This document shows, in pieces, positions 1 through 5,562 of a DNA stretch of 5,562 bases; the stretch's first letter is position 1; each line of letters opens with the position of its first letter. Made by a program: the position numbers and the translations under genes. This DNA comes from an uncultured Lentisphaeria bacterium (GTDB lineage Bacteria; Verrucomicrobiota; Lentisphaeria; Victivallales; Victivallaceae), in assembly GCA_903821255.1 (NCBI GenBank), contig CAIJKT010001125.1, forward strand, positions 1-5,562, given 5' to 3'. A model generated the notes under the pieces. The model saw only the letters and a list, made by a program, of their open reading frames with translations, was not told the DNA's origin and searched no databases.

Positions 1-119
1 CCGCCACCTTGTATGGACCTTCCTTCAGTAGCTTTTCCGCTTCCTGTACCAGTTCCGGCGCTACTCCGGCAGCTTTCGCTGCGGACACAACCTCTGCCAG
101 TTTCCGCATATATTTCAAA
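1..119. repeat. Direct repeat copy 1: out-of-frame fragment of the hydrolase 3' region, cut by the window edge
   Basis: These 119 bases are identical to 231-349, an offset of 230 with no mismatch. On the minus strand they would encode residues about 961-999 of the hydrolase, but in a different frame from the gene and with a TGA (130-128) a few codons upstream in the copy's own frame. The fragment is therefore not a functional gene start. The identity ends sharply at base 119/120 and may continue left of the window. It is consistent with a 230-base tandem duplication (unit 120-349) or with an assembly artefact. Confidence 0.9.
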
Positions 120-138
120 CAATAATTTCATTTTGATA

Positions 139-3100
139 TTACTTGCTTGTCCTGTCCTGGAGTTGCATAATCAGTGTAGCGGCTTTATCACGCGTCGCGT
201 CCGCCATAGAAGTGTCATGAGCATGGGATACCGCCACCTTGTATGGACCTTCCTTCAGTAGCTTTTCCGCTTCCTGTACCAGTTCCGGCGCTACTCCGGC
301 AGCTTTCGCTGCGGACACAACCTCTGCCAGTTTCCGCATATATTTCAAATCGGTACTGCCGATGCGGAGACATTCAAACCGCACGGAGGTAATGCAGTCG
401 TCGAATGAGCGGTACGCCACGCCGCCGTCAGCATGGGTTTTCCATGAACCGGCGCCATAGTATCCGCCGGGTCCGGCAATCAGGAAAAACAACGCAACCG
501 TATCTGCGCCATATGTAAGCCCGGTCCAGGCATGACGCCGGTAATAGCGGTATAATTCCGCCCGCATATTGGTGTCGCAATAATAAAACCAGACGTGCTT
601 TTGCGCAACGTTCAACCGTTCCCAGAATTTCAAGTATTCAGGAAGTTCCAGATAAGAGCCCCAGAAACACCAGTCGTCAACATACGGCAGAATTTTCTCC
701 AGGCTGTCTATCGGCTGCATGCTGGCGCCGAGAGTCAGTTGCAGCCGCATTTGCGGCACAGCTTCTTTGGCCAGTCGGCAGGTTTCAATTACCGCCGCAT
801 CATCAGTCCGGTGCGGTTCGTCCCATACCTCCACGGTATAATCAGACTCGGCTACTCCGTTGCGCCGCATAACATCCGCCATCCCGCGAAGCCAGCTTTG
901 CCAGGCGCACTTCCACCCCGGCGAACCATATTTGAATTTGTTTTTGGCATGTTCGTTCATAAAGACATTGTATGCGGAAAAACCGATCATGAATTTGATC
1001 TCTTTCTCAACTCCGTATTTCTGCGCCCAGTCACGGTAGTTCTTAAGTGTTTTATCTACTTTCGGCAAACTGGCGTCAACCAGTGAACCGTCGGCATTGA
1101 ACTTGAAATCGAAATACCAGGGGGACAACTGGAAAATACGGATATCATGTTCAATCATCGCTTTAAAAAATTGCTCATTTCCGGCCTCGCGGAACAGCAT
1201 CAGCGGAACTGCCGGTTTTTCCGGCAGTTCAATCGGCTGAACTTCCAGTTCCAGCGGCATATCCAGCATCGGCCCTTCATATTTCCAGCCCTGCTTCAGG
1301 ACATATTGCGCCGGTTCGTTCAGCGGGATAACCCGGATAAATCCATTGTATTTGCCGGGCTTTACTCCGCGACAGTCGAACATTGCCCAAACCATCCCGG
1401 ATTCCTTCGGCGGAACCAATACTGTATAGGAAGAATCCATCGGAACCAGCGGGTCAAAACGCTGCCCGTGCTTCGCCCCATCGCCGTCTTTCACCCGGAC
1501 GCCGCGCAACAGCGTAATCTTGCCGGCAGGAAAATCGCTCCCGCCAGGGCCGTTCAAGCCCGGCTGTTCGATGCCGTCATCGAGCTTTTTGTAAATGATC
1601 ACCCGGTATTCTTCCGGAAGACTGGTCAAATTGGTCACTGCCAGCGGCAGCGGTTTAAATTCATTAACGGCGCTCCGTGCTGAAATCTTCTCCTGCGGAC
1701 TGGTAATCTCCTCCGGCAACAGCGGAATCGCCGGGTCAGTAACCGGAGAAATGGCGGACAGCACAAATTTGCGGTCTCCCGCCTTGAGGTATTTTATCTG
1801 TTTTTTAAGTTTTTCGGCACGATAATAAATACTTTCCATCGCGGCGGACGGCAACCCCGGTTTATTCATCTTTTGCAAGCCGTCCAACTCGGCCATCGCG
1901 CTCTTCCGTCCATCGTTTTCCGGCAAGACCGCGAGTTCGGCCGCAATAACTTTCAGTGCGGCGTCACTCCAGGCATTGAAGGAGCCGATTACCAGTTTGC
2001 CGAAATTCTTCCGGTTATGAAAATTACCGTCGCACCACGACCAGGTGGAAAGCTCCTTTACTGGAGTACGCTGCCGTCCGACATTAAATCCGACAAGCGT
2101 GCCATTCGCGGGGGCGGCATCCCAGCCCAATAACGCAAACGGGATTTTCACTTCCGCAGTCCAGCCATCCGTCGTCTTGTCTACTTTTTCCTCCCATTCG
2201 CCATAACGTTTGACATCGGTACTGACGCCGAATCCCATCCAGCGCCCGCCGCCCGCAGCAACCACAAATTGACTCAAATTGCGGTCGGCGGCAACCGGAT
2301 CAAAGAATATTTCAACGACATCATCTTTCCAGACATTCTGACCTTCGCCGGTAACCTCTGCATGAAGCTTGTCCACCGCCGGTTCCTGACATTTAATGCC
2401 CAGCCAGAGAGCATTGTCCGCCGTCAGGGCCATCACTTCGGTACCGGCTTTCGCCGGTTTGCCGGAGGTAATCCCGGTAAATCCACCGGCCTTCAACGCG
2501 CTGCTCCAGGCCGGGTCATCCAGTTTGCCGTCAAGCTTCGGAGCCGAAGCCTGGCTTGCGGCTTCAATTATTTTTTTTTGCAGGGATTTATCTTCCGTTG
2601 CCGCCGGTCCGGCAATTCCAGCCCCCAGCGCATCGGTCTGCTCTTCAATATTTGCCTTGTCAATCAGCAGATATTCGCCGGGACTGTCCGGCAGGTCTTT
2701 ATCCGCCTCGCTGCCCCATATGGAAATATAGAGTGCCGCCCGTTTGGCGTCAGAACCGGTCTTGAAAGTTCCCTTATAGCAGACCCAGTCCGGCTGAACT
2801 CGCAACTCCCCGACTGTTGATTTGATGCTTTTCCTGTCTTTGTAGTAATCACCGCCAACCCACTCCTGGGCATGAATAAATGCCCGCTTAGCCGAGCCTT
2901 TCAACTCAACGGAAAACCGGTAGGTCGTGTTAGGTTTGGCGATAAAGCCGGCGACGCCTTTTTCGCCGCCGATTACAACGCCGCAATTGACGTTTTTCTG
3001 ACCGGCTTTGTTTACGAGATAGCTGATGATTTCCAGCCTGGCGCATTTGTTCCAGGTCAGGTCTTCGGTGAATTGGGAGAATTTATAGCAATCCGCCTTG

Positions 3101-3228
3101 CCTTCCATGCGGAATTCCGGAGCCAGCGCCGAATCAACTTCGCTGTTCTGAATCAGATTCCCGGCCCAACCGGCTGTCATCGATAATATTATCCCGCAAA
3201 TTACGCTTCGCTTAATAATGTCTTTCAT
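139..3228 (-). CDS. Secreted multidomain DUF4091/GH123-like glycoside hydrolase with two CBM-like modules
   Basis: The product is 1029 residues. It begins with a signal peptide: basic MKDIIKR, a hydrophobic core at about 8-20, and likely cleavage near A22/G23. Residues 24-195 resemble a CBM4/9-type jelly roll (NLIQNSE start). Residues about 225-415 look like a CBM9-type domain, with LDGKLDDPAW at 232-241 and W300-x-DD-x-VEIFFDP. A charged helical linker follows (about 418-485), then a beta-sandwich at about 515-665 with the pattern VPPKES...W...D...G..PGKYNG. Residues about 670-975 form the probable TIM-barrel region of DUF4091/GH123. VWDEP at 801-805 places D803-E804 where GH123 enzymes carry their adjacent catalytic Asp-Glu pair, and VRFECLRIGSTDLKYM at 949-964 matches the usual DUF4091 ending. 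Known GH123 enzymes are beta-N-acetylgalactosaminidases using substrate-assisted catalysis; the substrate here is not predictable. The start is supported by AAGGAA at 3242-3237, 8 bases upstream. It is the last visible gene of the probable operon. An exact copy of codons about 961-999 lies just downstream. Confidence 0.88.
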   Translation of the reverse strand: MKDIIKRSVICGIILSMTAGWAGNLIQNSEVDSALAPEFRMEGKADCYKFSQFTEDLTWNKCARLEIISYLVNKAGQKNVNCGVVIGGEKGVAGFIAKPNTTYRFSVELKGSAKRAFIHAQEWVGGDYYKDRKSIKSTVGELRVQPDWVCYKGTFKTGSDAKRAALYISIWGSEADKDLPDSPGEYLLIDKANIEEQTDALGAGIAGPAATEDKSLQKKIIEAASQASAPKLDGKLDDPAWSSALKAGGFTGITSGKPAKAGTEVMALTADNALWLGIKCQEPAVDKLHAEVTGEGQNVWKDDVVEIFFDPVAADRNLSQFVVAAGGGRWMGFGVSTDVKRYGEWEEKVDKTTDGWTAEVKIPFALLGWDAAPANGTLVGFNVGRQRTPVKELSTWSWCDGNFHNRKNFGKLVIGSFNAWSDAALKVIAAELAVLPENDGRKSAMAELDGLQKMNKPGLPSAAMESIYYRAEKLKKQIKYLKAGDRKFVLSAISPVTDPAIPLLPEEITSPQEKISARSAVNEFKPLPLAVTNLTSLPEEYRVIIYKKLDDGIEQPGLNGPGGSDFPAGKITLLRGVRVKDGDGAKHGQRFDPLVPMDSSYTVLVPPKESGMVWAMFDCRGVKPGKYNGFIRVIPLNEPAQYVLKQGWKYEGPMLDMPLELEVQPIELPEKPAVPLMLFREAGNEQFFKAMIEHDIRIFQLSPWYFDFKFNADGSLVDASLPKVDKTLKNYRDWAQKYGVEKEIKFMIGFSAYNVFMNEHAKNKFKYGSPGWKCAWQSWLRGMADVMRRNGVAESDYTVEVWDEPHRTDDAAVIETCRLAKEAVPQMRLQLTLGASMQPIDSLEKILPYVDDWCFWGSYLELPEYLKFWERLNVAQKHVWFYYCDTNMRAELYRYYRRHAWTGLTYGADTVALFFLIAGPGGYYGAGSWKTHADGGVAYRSFDDCITSVRFECLRIGSTDLKYMRKLAEVVSAAKAAGVAPELVQEAEKLLKEGPYKVAVSHAHDTSMADATRDKAATLIMQLQDRTSK
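231..349. repeat. Direct repeat copy 2: inside the hydrolase coding region
   Basis: This is the in-gene copy of the 119-base repeat and encodes residues about 961-999, in the helical C-terminal part of the DUF4091-like region (LKYMRKLAEV through LLKEGPYKVA). The gene continues in frame from here to its stop at 141-139, so the duplication does not break it. Confidence 0.9.
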
Positions 3229-3236
3229 GCCTGCGC

Positions 3237-3242
3237 TTCCTT
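3237..3242 (-). promoter_or_regulatory. Ribosome binding site of the hydrolase gene
   Basis: AAGGAA on the minus strand lies eight bases before the ATG at 3228, within the 29-base gap after the prepilin-like gene. The short gap and its own good site suggest translation from a shared transcript. Confidence 0.75.
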
Positions 3243-3257
3243 GTGTGTCTTGGAAAT

Positions 3258-4028
3258 TTACGGATTTCTGGTATTGAATGCCGTGGTGTTACCGTTAAAA
3301 GTGATATCACTCATCTTCGGCGATCCGACATGACCGTCAGCGCATACAACATTGGCTTGTCTGTTATGCCTGAAATCAAAAGCGTTAATATCGTTATCCG
3401 GACTCAAGTTCCAGCATTCGAACCGGTAATAGCCATTCGCCACAAGCGGAGTTGCGCCTTTGCCAAAGGTATCGGTAAACATAATCAACTTACTGGGTCG
3501 TTTTATTTGTTTCGTTGACGGAATAAACCGCGGACCGGTGCCAAACACCCCTAAGCAGCCATTATAGGCATAATCTATGCTGCCTGTCCCGGCATATCCT
3601 ACCTGTTGTGACGGACAATCAACCACAGTATTCAGCCAGTAATCCCCGACATTATATTTTATGTTAAGGTATCCACTTTTAGGGCCGCCAGTCTTACCGC
3701 CGCCCGCAAAATACCACTCCTGATACCAGGTATGCCCGTCTGCAAGAGAGGTCGGCGGGAAGACTTCTCTATTGTCCTGTGTGTAAAACATCATTCCAAC
3801 GCCGATTTGTTTCAAGTTGCCGATACAACGCGTCGCCCTGCCTTTTTCGCGCGCCTTGCTCAGCGCCGGCAGCAGCATTGCAGCCAGAATCGCAATGATG
3901 GCGATCACCACGAGGAGTTCTATGAGTGTGAAATTATGTCCTGCTTTAGATTTTAATTTGCACATTCCTGAATTTTCCGGACGGCATCCGCCTGGTGACA
4001 CGACCGCTCGAAACATGTTGCTTTCCAT
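3258..4028 (-). CDS. Prepilin-like (type II secretion/type IV pilus-type) protein with H-X9-DG motif
   Basis: The product is 256 residues. A 32-residue leader precedes the prepilin signature FTLIELL (33-39), with the key Glu at mature position 5 (E37) and a hydrophobic helix to about 56 that runs into LSKAREKGR. The C-terminal part holds H221 followed nine residues later by D231-G232, the H-X9-DG prepilin-associated motif of Planctomycetota and Lentisphaerota. Such proteins are normally cut before Phe by a prepilin peptidase, methylated, and held in or built onto the inner membrane as pseudopilins. The residue before the cut is Asn32, not the usual Gly. The start at 4028 is chosen because AAGGGG (4040-4035) sits 6 bases upstream. 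Met22 (ATG at 3965) would give a more typical 11-residue leader, but its only purine-rich stretch (AGGA) touches the ATG. The gene follows the regulator by 55 bases and precedes the hydrolase by 29, so it is probably cotranscribed with both. Its role with the hydrolase is unknown; export, display or glycan capture are guesses. Confidence 0.9.
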   Translation of the reverse strand: MESNMFRAVVSPGGCRPENSGMCKLKSKAGHNFTLIELLVVIAIIAILAAMLLPALSKAREKGRATRCIGNLKQIGVGMMFYTQDNREVFPPTSLADGHTWYQEWYFAGGGKTGGPKSGYLNIKYNVGDYWLNTVVDCPSQQVGYAGTGSIDYAYNGCLGVFGTGPRFIPSTKQIKRPSKLIMFTDTFGKGATPLVANGYYRFECWNLSPDNDINAFDFRHNRQANVVCADGHVGSPKMSDITFNGNTTAFNTRNP

Positions 4029-4034
4029 TTTTTT

Positions 4035-4040
4035 CCCCTT
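4035..4040 (-). promoter_or_regulatory. Ribosome binding site of the prepilin-like gene
   Basis: AAGGGG on the minus strand lies six bases (all A) before the ATG at 4028. This near-ideal placement favours the long, 32-residue leader over the internal ATG at 3965. Confidence 0.75.
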
Positions 4041-4083
4041 TGATTAGTTGTAAAATTGTAAGAATATCTGCCAATTCATTATC

Positions 4084-5178
4084 TCAATTCTGCAATCCGG
4101 TCTCCCGGATGACAAGATGCGTCGGCACCTTGATGATATGCAGACAATTATCATTATTTTCAATCTGCGCTATGATCAGTTCCGCGGCCCGGCGCGCCAC
4201 TTCGTCTTTCGGAAAATCCACCGAAGTAATGATCGGATGTTCATACGGAACCATGCCGTAGCCTTCCAGATTGTCATAGCTGACCAGTTGCACATCCCTG
4301 CCCGGAACCATGCCGTTTTCGTGCATGGCGTCGATCAGGCCGAACGTAATGAAGTCACTGGTGCAGAAAATGAATTTGCCGCGGCAGTCGGGCAGAAACT
4401 TACGCCCGGTACGGTAACCGCTCATCCGTCCATTATCGCCAATCTGCAAATCCACATTGATTATGTCAATTTTGTTCCGGGCGATGCCTGCGGATTCGGC
4501 CTGCCGGACAAATTCACGCACCCTTGCGTCGGCATTTAAATGCGGACTGGAAACAACTATCACGCCGGAAATTTTTTCCCGGTCAATCAGCCGTACCGTT
4601 TCCCGCATGCCGGTTGCCAGGTCAGGAATGACCTGATTGAACGGCCAGTCGCCGATAAATTCATTGCGGTAAACCGTCACCGGCCCTTTAAATGCCTCAA
4701 AAGACGGCAGGGTTTTCTCGTCAATATAGCTGCTGTTGACCAGCAGTCCGTCAAGTCCCTGCAATGCTTTTTCCGCCAGCTCGCGCTTAATCAAATCCTG
4801 ATAGGGAATAATCTTTACCGTGCAGTTCTTTTTCCTGAAACCGGCCAGGCAGTTATCGACCAGCACGCCAAAAGCGGCATGGACGCCCGGATCAATGTCA
4901 TGGGTAATGATTTCACAGTAGCCGATATTCAATGAACGTGAGACGCCGGCTGCCCCTTTGACGTAAGTGCCGCTGCCCTGCACCCGGTACAGGATATTTT
5001 CATCAACCAGCCGGTTCAGGGCGCGATTCGCGGTCAGCATGGATACTTTATAGCGTTTGGAAATATCCCGTGATGACATGATCGGAGAACCATGGACCAG
5101 TTTCTTCTGCGCAATTTCAGTGCGGATGCTTTCCGCTATATCCTGACTGCGTATCCTTCTTTCCAGCGCGACTTCCAT
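4084..5178 (-). CDS. GntR-type transcriptional regulator with LacI-like sugar-sensing domain
   Basis: The product is 364 residues. Residues 10-74 form a GntR winged helix: SQDIAESIRTEI opens it, SSRDISKRYKVSMLTANRAL (35-54) covers the helix-turn-helix, and YRVQGSGTYV (64-73) is the wing. Residues about 82-360 form a LacI/periplasmic-binding-protein type 1 fold, seen in DGLLVN (143-148), CTSDFITFGLIDAM (272-285), VPGRDVQLVSYDN (291-303) and ITSVDFPKDEVARRAAELI (317-335). AraR of Bacillus has the same fusion, so a sugar-responsive cytoplasmic repressor is the likely role; the ligand cannot be read from sequence. The frame stays open to an ATG at 5247, but that start lies upstream of the -35 box of a perfect promoter. 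The ATG at 5178 has GGGTGG four bases upstream and begins directly before the GntR domain, so it is preferred. The gene leads the probable operon and likely controls itself and the two downstream genes. Confidence 0.93.
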   Translation of the reverse strand: MEVALERRIRSQDIAESIRTEIAQKKLVHGSPIMSSRDISKRYKVSMLTANRALNRLVDENILYRVQGSGTYVKGAAGVSRSLNIGYCEIITHDIDPGVHAAFGVLVDNCLAGFRKKNCTVKIIPYQDLIKRELAEKALQGLDGLLVNSSYIDEKTLPSFEAFKGPVTVYRNEFIGDWPFNQVIPDLATGMRETVRLIDREKISGVIVVSSPHLNADARVREFVRQAESAGIARNKIDIINVDLQIGDNGRMSGYRTGRKFLPDCRGKFIFCTSDFITFGLIDAMHENGMVPGRDVQLVSYDNLEGYGMVPYEHPIITSVDFPKDEVARRAAELIIAQIENNDNCLHIIKVPTHLVIRETGLQN

Positions 5179-5182
5179 AAAT

Positions 5183-5188
5183 CCACCC
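5183..5188 (-). promoter_or_regulatory. Ribosome binding site of the regulator
   Basis: GGGTGG on the minus strand lies four bases before the ATG at 5178. It is an imperfect Shine-Dalgarno match at slightly short spacing, but it lies within the predicted leader of the consensus promoter and supports this start over the ATG at 5247. Confidence 0.6.
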
Positions 5189-5190
5189 AA

Positions 5191-5223
5191 GTTATATATC
5201 TGATTGCTTAGAATGATTATAAC
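5191..5223. promoter_or_regulatory. Candidate autoregulatory operator (imperfect inverted repeat)
   Basis: The plus strand carries GTTATATATC at 5191-5200 and the minus strand carries GTTATAATC at 5223-5215. The arms are identical except for one missing base and are separated by 14 bases. One arm overlaps the -10 box and the other lies in the early transcribed region, so a bound dimer would block initiation. This is the usual place for a GntR/LacI-type repressor site. The assignment is inferred from position and symmetry only, and AT-rich sequence makes chance symmetry possible. Confidence 0.4.
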
Positions 5224-5244
5224 ATATATACATAAATTTGTCAA
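5216..5244 (-). promoter_or_regulatory. Sigma-70 promoter of the regulator and probable operon
   Basis: On the minus strand, TTGACA (5244-5239) and TATAAT (5221-5216) are both perfect consensus hexamers with an ideal 17-base spacer. The predicted transcription start is near 5209, giving a leader of about 30 bases before the ATG at 5178. No comparable promoter was found in the 55-base or 29-base gaps downstream, so this promoter probably serves all three genes. A perfect promoter usually needs a repressor to hold it down, which fits the encoded regulator. Confidence 0.88.
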
Positions 5245-5311
5245 CACCTTAGATATAAAATTAGCAAAAAAGTTTTTTTACGTTCAAAAACAACCATTAA
5301 CACAATTCAAT

Positions 5312-5331
5312 GTTATATACAAGTGTTATAC
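5312..5331 (+). promoter_or_regulatory. Tandem GTTATA motifs upstream of the promoter
   Basis: GTTATATAC (5312-5320) and GTTATAC (5325-5331) are direct repeats 13 bases apart, sharing the GTTATA core with both arms of the candidate operator at 5191-5223. They lie about 70-90 bases upstream of the -35 box. They could be auxiliary regulator sites, possibly serving a divergent gene to the right as well. The motif is short and AT-rich, so support is weak. Confidence 0.25.
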
Positions 5332-5378
5332 GTAAGCATTGTTTACATCACTCGTTAAACGGAATCTCCGGAATATCC

Positions 5379-5399
5379 CGGCGGCGGGTACCGCCGCTG
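5379..5399. other. GC-rich hairpin in the intergenic region
   Basis: GCGGCGG (5381-5387) pairs with CCGCCGC (5391-5397) across a 3-base loop. A G-U pair and a C-G pair extend the stem to 9 pairs. There is no immediate T-run on either strand; the nearest on the plus strand is five T at 5410-5414, 10 bases after the stem. It is therefore a poor match to an intrinsic terminator. It could be an intergenic repeat element, an RNA structure or a relic of coding sequence. Confidence 0.5.
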
Positions 5400-5482
5400 C
5401 ATGAACCTGTTTTTATTGATTTCGTTCGCAAAATTCTAATGCCTGAAAATCGTGCTATTTGAACTTATTGTCACCGTTCCGG

Positions 5483-5509
5483 TTGACAATTTTACTATAT
5501 ATAGATAAT
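5483..5509 (+). promoter_or_regulatory. Possible divergent plus-strand promoter
   Basis: TTGACA (5483-5488) is a perfect -35 hexamer. The best -10 match is GATAAT (5504-5509), five of six bases but with a short 15-base spacer. It points to the right, where AAAAAAGG at the window edge may begin a ribosome binding site. If real, a divergent gene starts just beyond the window and shares this control region with the regulator. Confidence 0.4.
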
Positions 5510-5562
5510 TGATTGTTAAATTTTTTAATGTTACCATTTTGTTTTTTTGTGGATAAAAAAGG

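Larger units (their letters stand above)
5245..5562. other. Intergenic control region, no convincing gene
   Basis: This stretch of about 320 bases upstream of the operon is mostly AT-rich. A GC-rich island at about 5361-5400 carries a hairpin. Also present are tandem GTTATA motifs (5312-5331) and a possible plus-strand promoter (5483-5509). The last bases, AAAAAAGG at the window edge, could begin a ribosome binding site for a plus-strand gene starting just outside. A 50-codon plus-strand frame (5310-5462) lacks a ribosome binding site and is not called. Confidence 0.6.

Noticed and set aside
1..138. A minus-strand frame starting at ATG (131-129) that runs through the repeat copy off the left edge
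   Set aside because: It reads the duplicated segment in a different frame from the source gene, giving a Gly/Ser/Arg-rich sequence without family likeness. It is an accidental frame.
595..1683. Long plus-strand open frames opposite the hydrolase gene
   Set aside because: They have no recognisable domains and an odd residue composition rich in Arg, Phe and His. They are antisense shadows of a gene with a clear signal peptide and domain pattern.
4029..4083. A separate promoter for the prepilin-like gene in the 55-base gap
   Set aside because: TTGGCA and TACAAT are present on the minus strand but only 8 bases apart, and pairing TACAAT with the upstream TTGAGA gives 21 bases. Neither is an acceptable spacing.
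5179..5247. N-terminal extension of the regulator from an ATG at 5247, adding 23 hydrophobic residues
   Set aside because: The ATG lies upstream of the perfect -35 box (5244-5239), so the transcript from that promoter would not include it. The added residues come from the AT-rich promoter, and GntR domains normally begin near the N-terminus.
5401..5439. A 12-residue hydrophobic plus-strand peptide (MNLFLLISFAKF) right after the hairpin
   Set aside because: It has no Shine-Dalgarno sequence, is too short to judge, and lies in AT-rich DNA where such frames are expected by chance.
5310..5462. A 50-codon plus-strand reading frame ending in a plausible-looking FVRKILMPENRAI
   Set aside because: It has no ribosome binding site, no recognised family and no clear promoter in front, and it spans the hairpin. 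It could be a relic, but there is not enough evidence to call a gene.

Overview
The window looks like a piece of a Lentisphaerota genome (Victivallis-like), or another member of the PVC group. The best evidence is the middle gene. It is a prepilin-like protein with the [20 protein letters not shown] start, an [12 protein letters not shown] helix and a C-terminal H-X9-DG motif, a type that is greatly expanded in Lentisphaerota and Planctomycetota. The other two genes fit a carbohydrate-degrading bacterium from a gut or similar habitat. The taxonomic call is inference from protein style only.

Layout: all three intact genes lie on the minus strand, so they read right to left. First comes a GntR/LacI-type sugar-responsive regulator (5178 to 4084), then a prepilin-like protein (4028 to 3258), then a large secreted multidomain protein (3228 to 139) with two carbohydrate-binding-like modules and a DUF4091/GH123-like catalytic region. 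The gaps are 55 and 29 bases, each downstream gene has a good ribosome binding site, and neither gap shows a terminator. One operon is therefore likely. It is probably driven by a perfect-consensus sigma-70 promoter (TTGACA, 17 bases, TATAAT) just ahead of the regulator. An imperfect inverted repeat of GTTATA-type arms brackets the -10 box and predicted start site, suggesting autoregulation.

Right end (5245-5562): a roughly 320-base, mostly AT-rich stretch without a convincing gene. It holds two further GTTATA motifs, a GC-rich hairpin, and a possible plus-strand promoter for a divergent gene beyond the window. Left end (1-138): the 3' end of the hydrolase gene is followed after 19 bases by an exact 119-base copy of part of its own coding sequence. 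This is either a recent tandem duplication cut by the window edge or an assembly artefact.

Working model (inference): the regulator senses a sugar released from a glycan and controls a module that makes a secreted glycan-active enzyme together with a dedicated pseudopilin. The pseudopilin could help export, display or anchor the enzyme, or help take up glycan. The linkage of one regulator, one pseudopilin and one hydrolase is the most interesting biological feature here.
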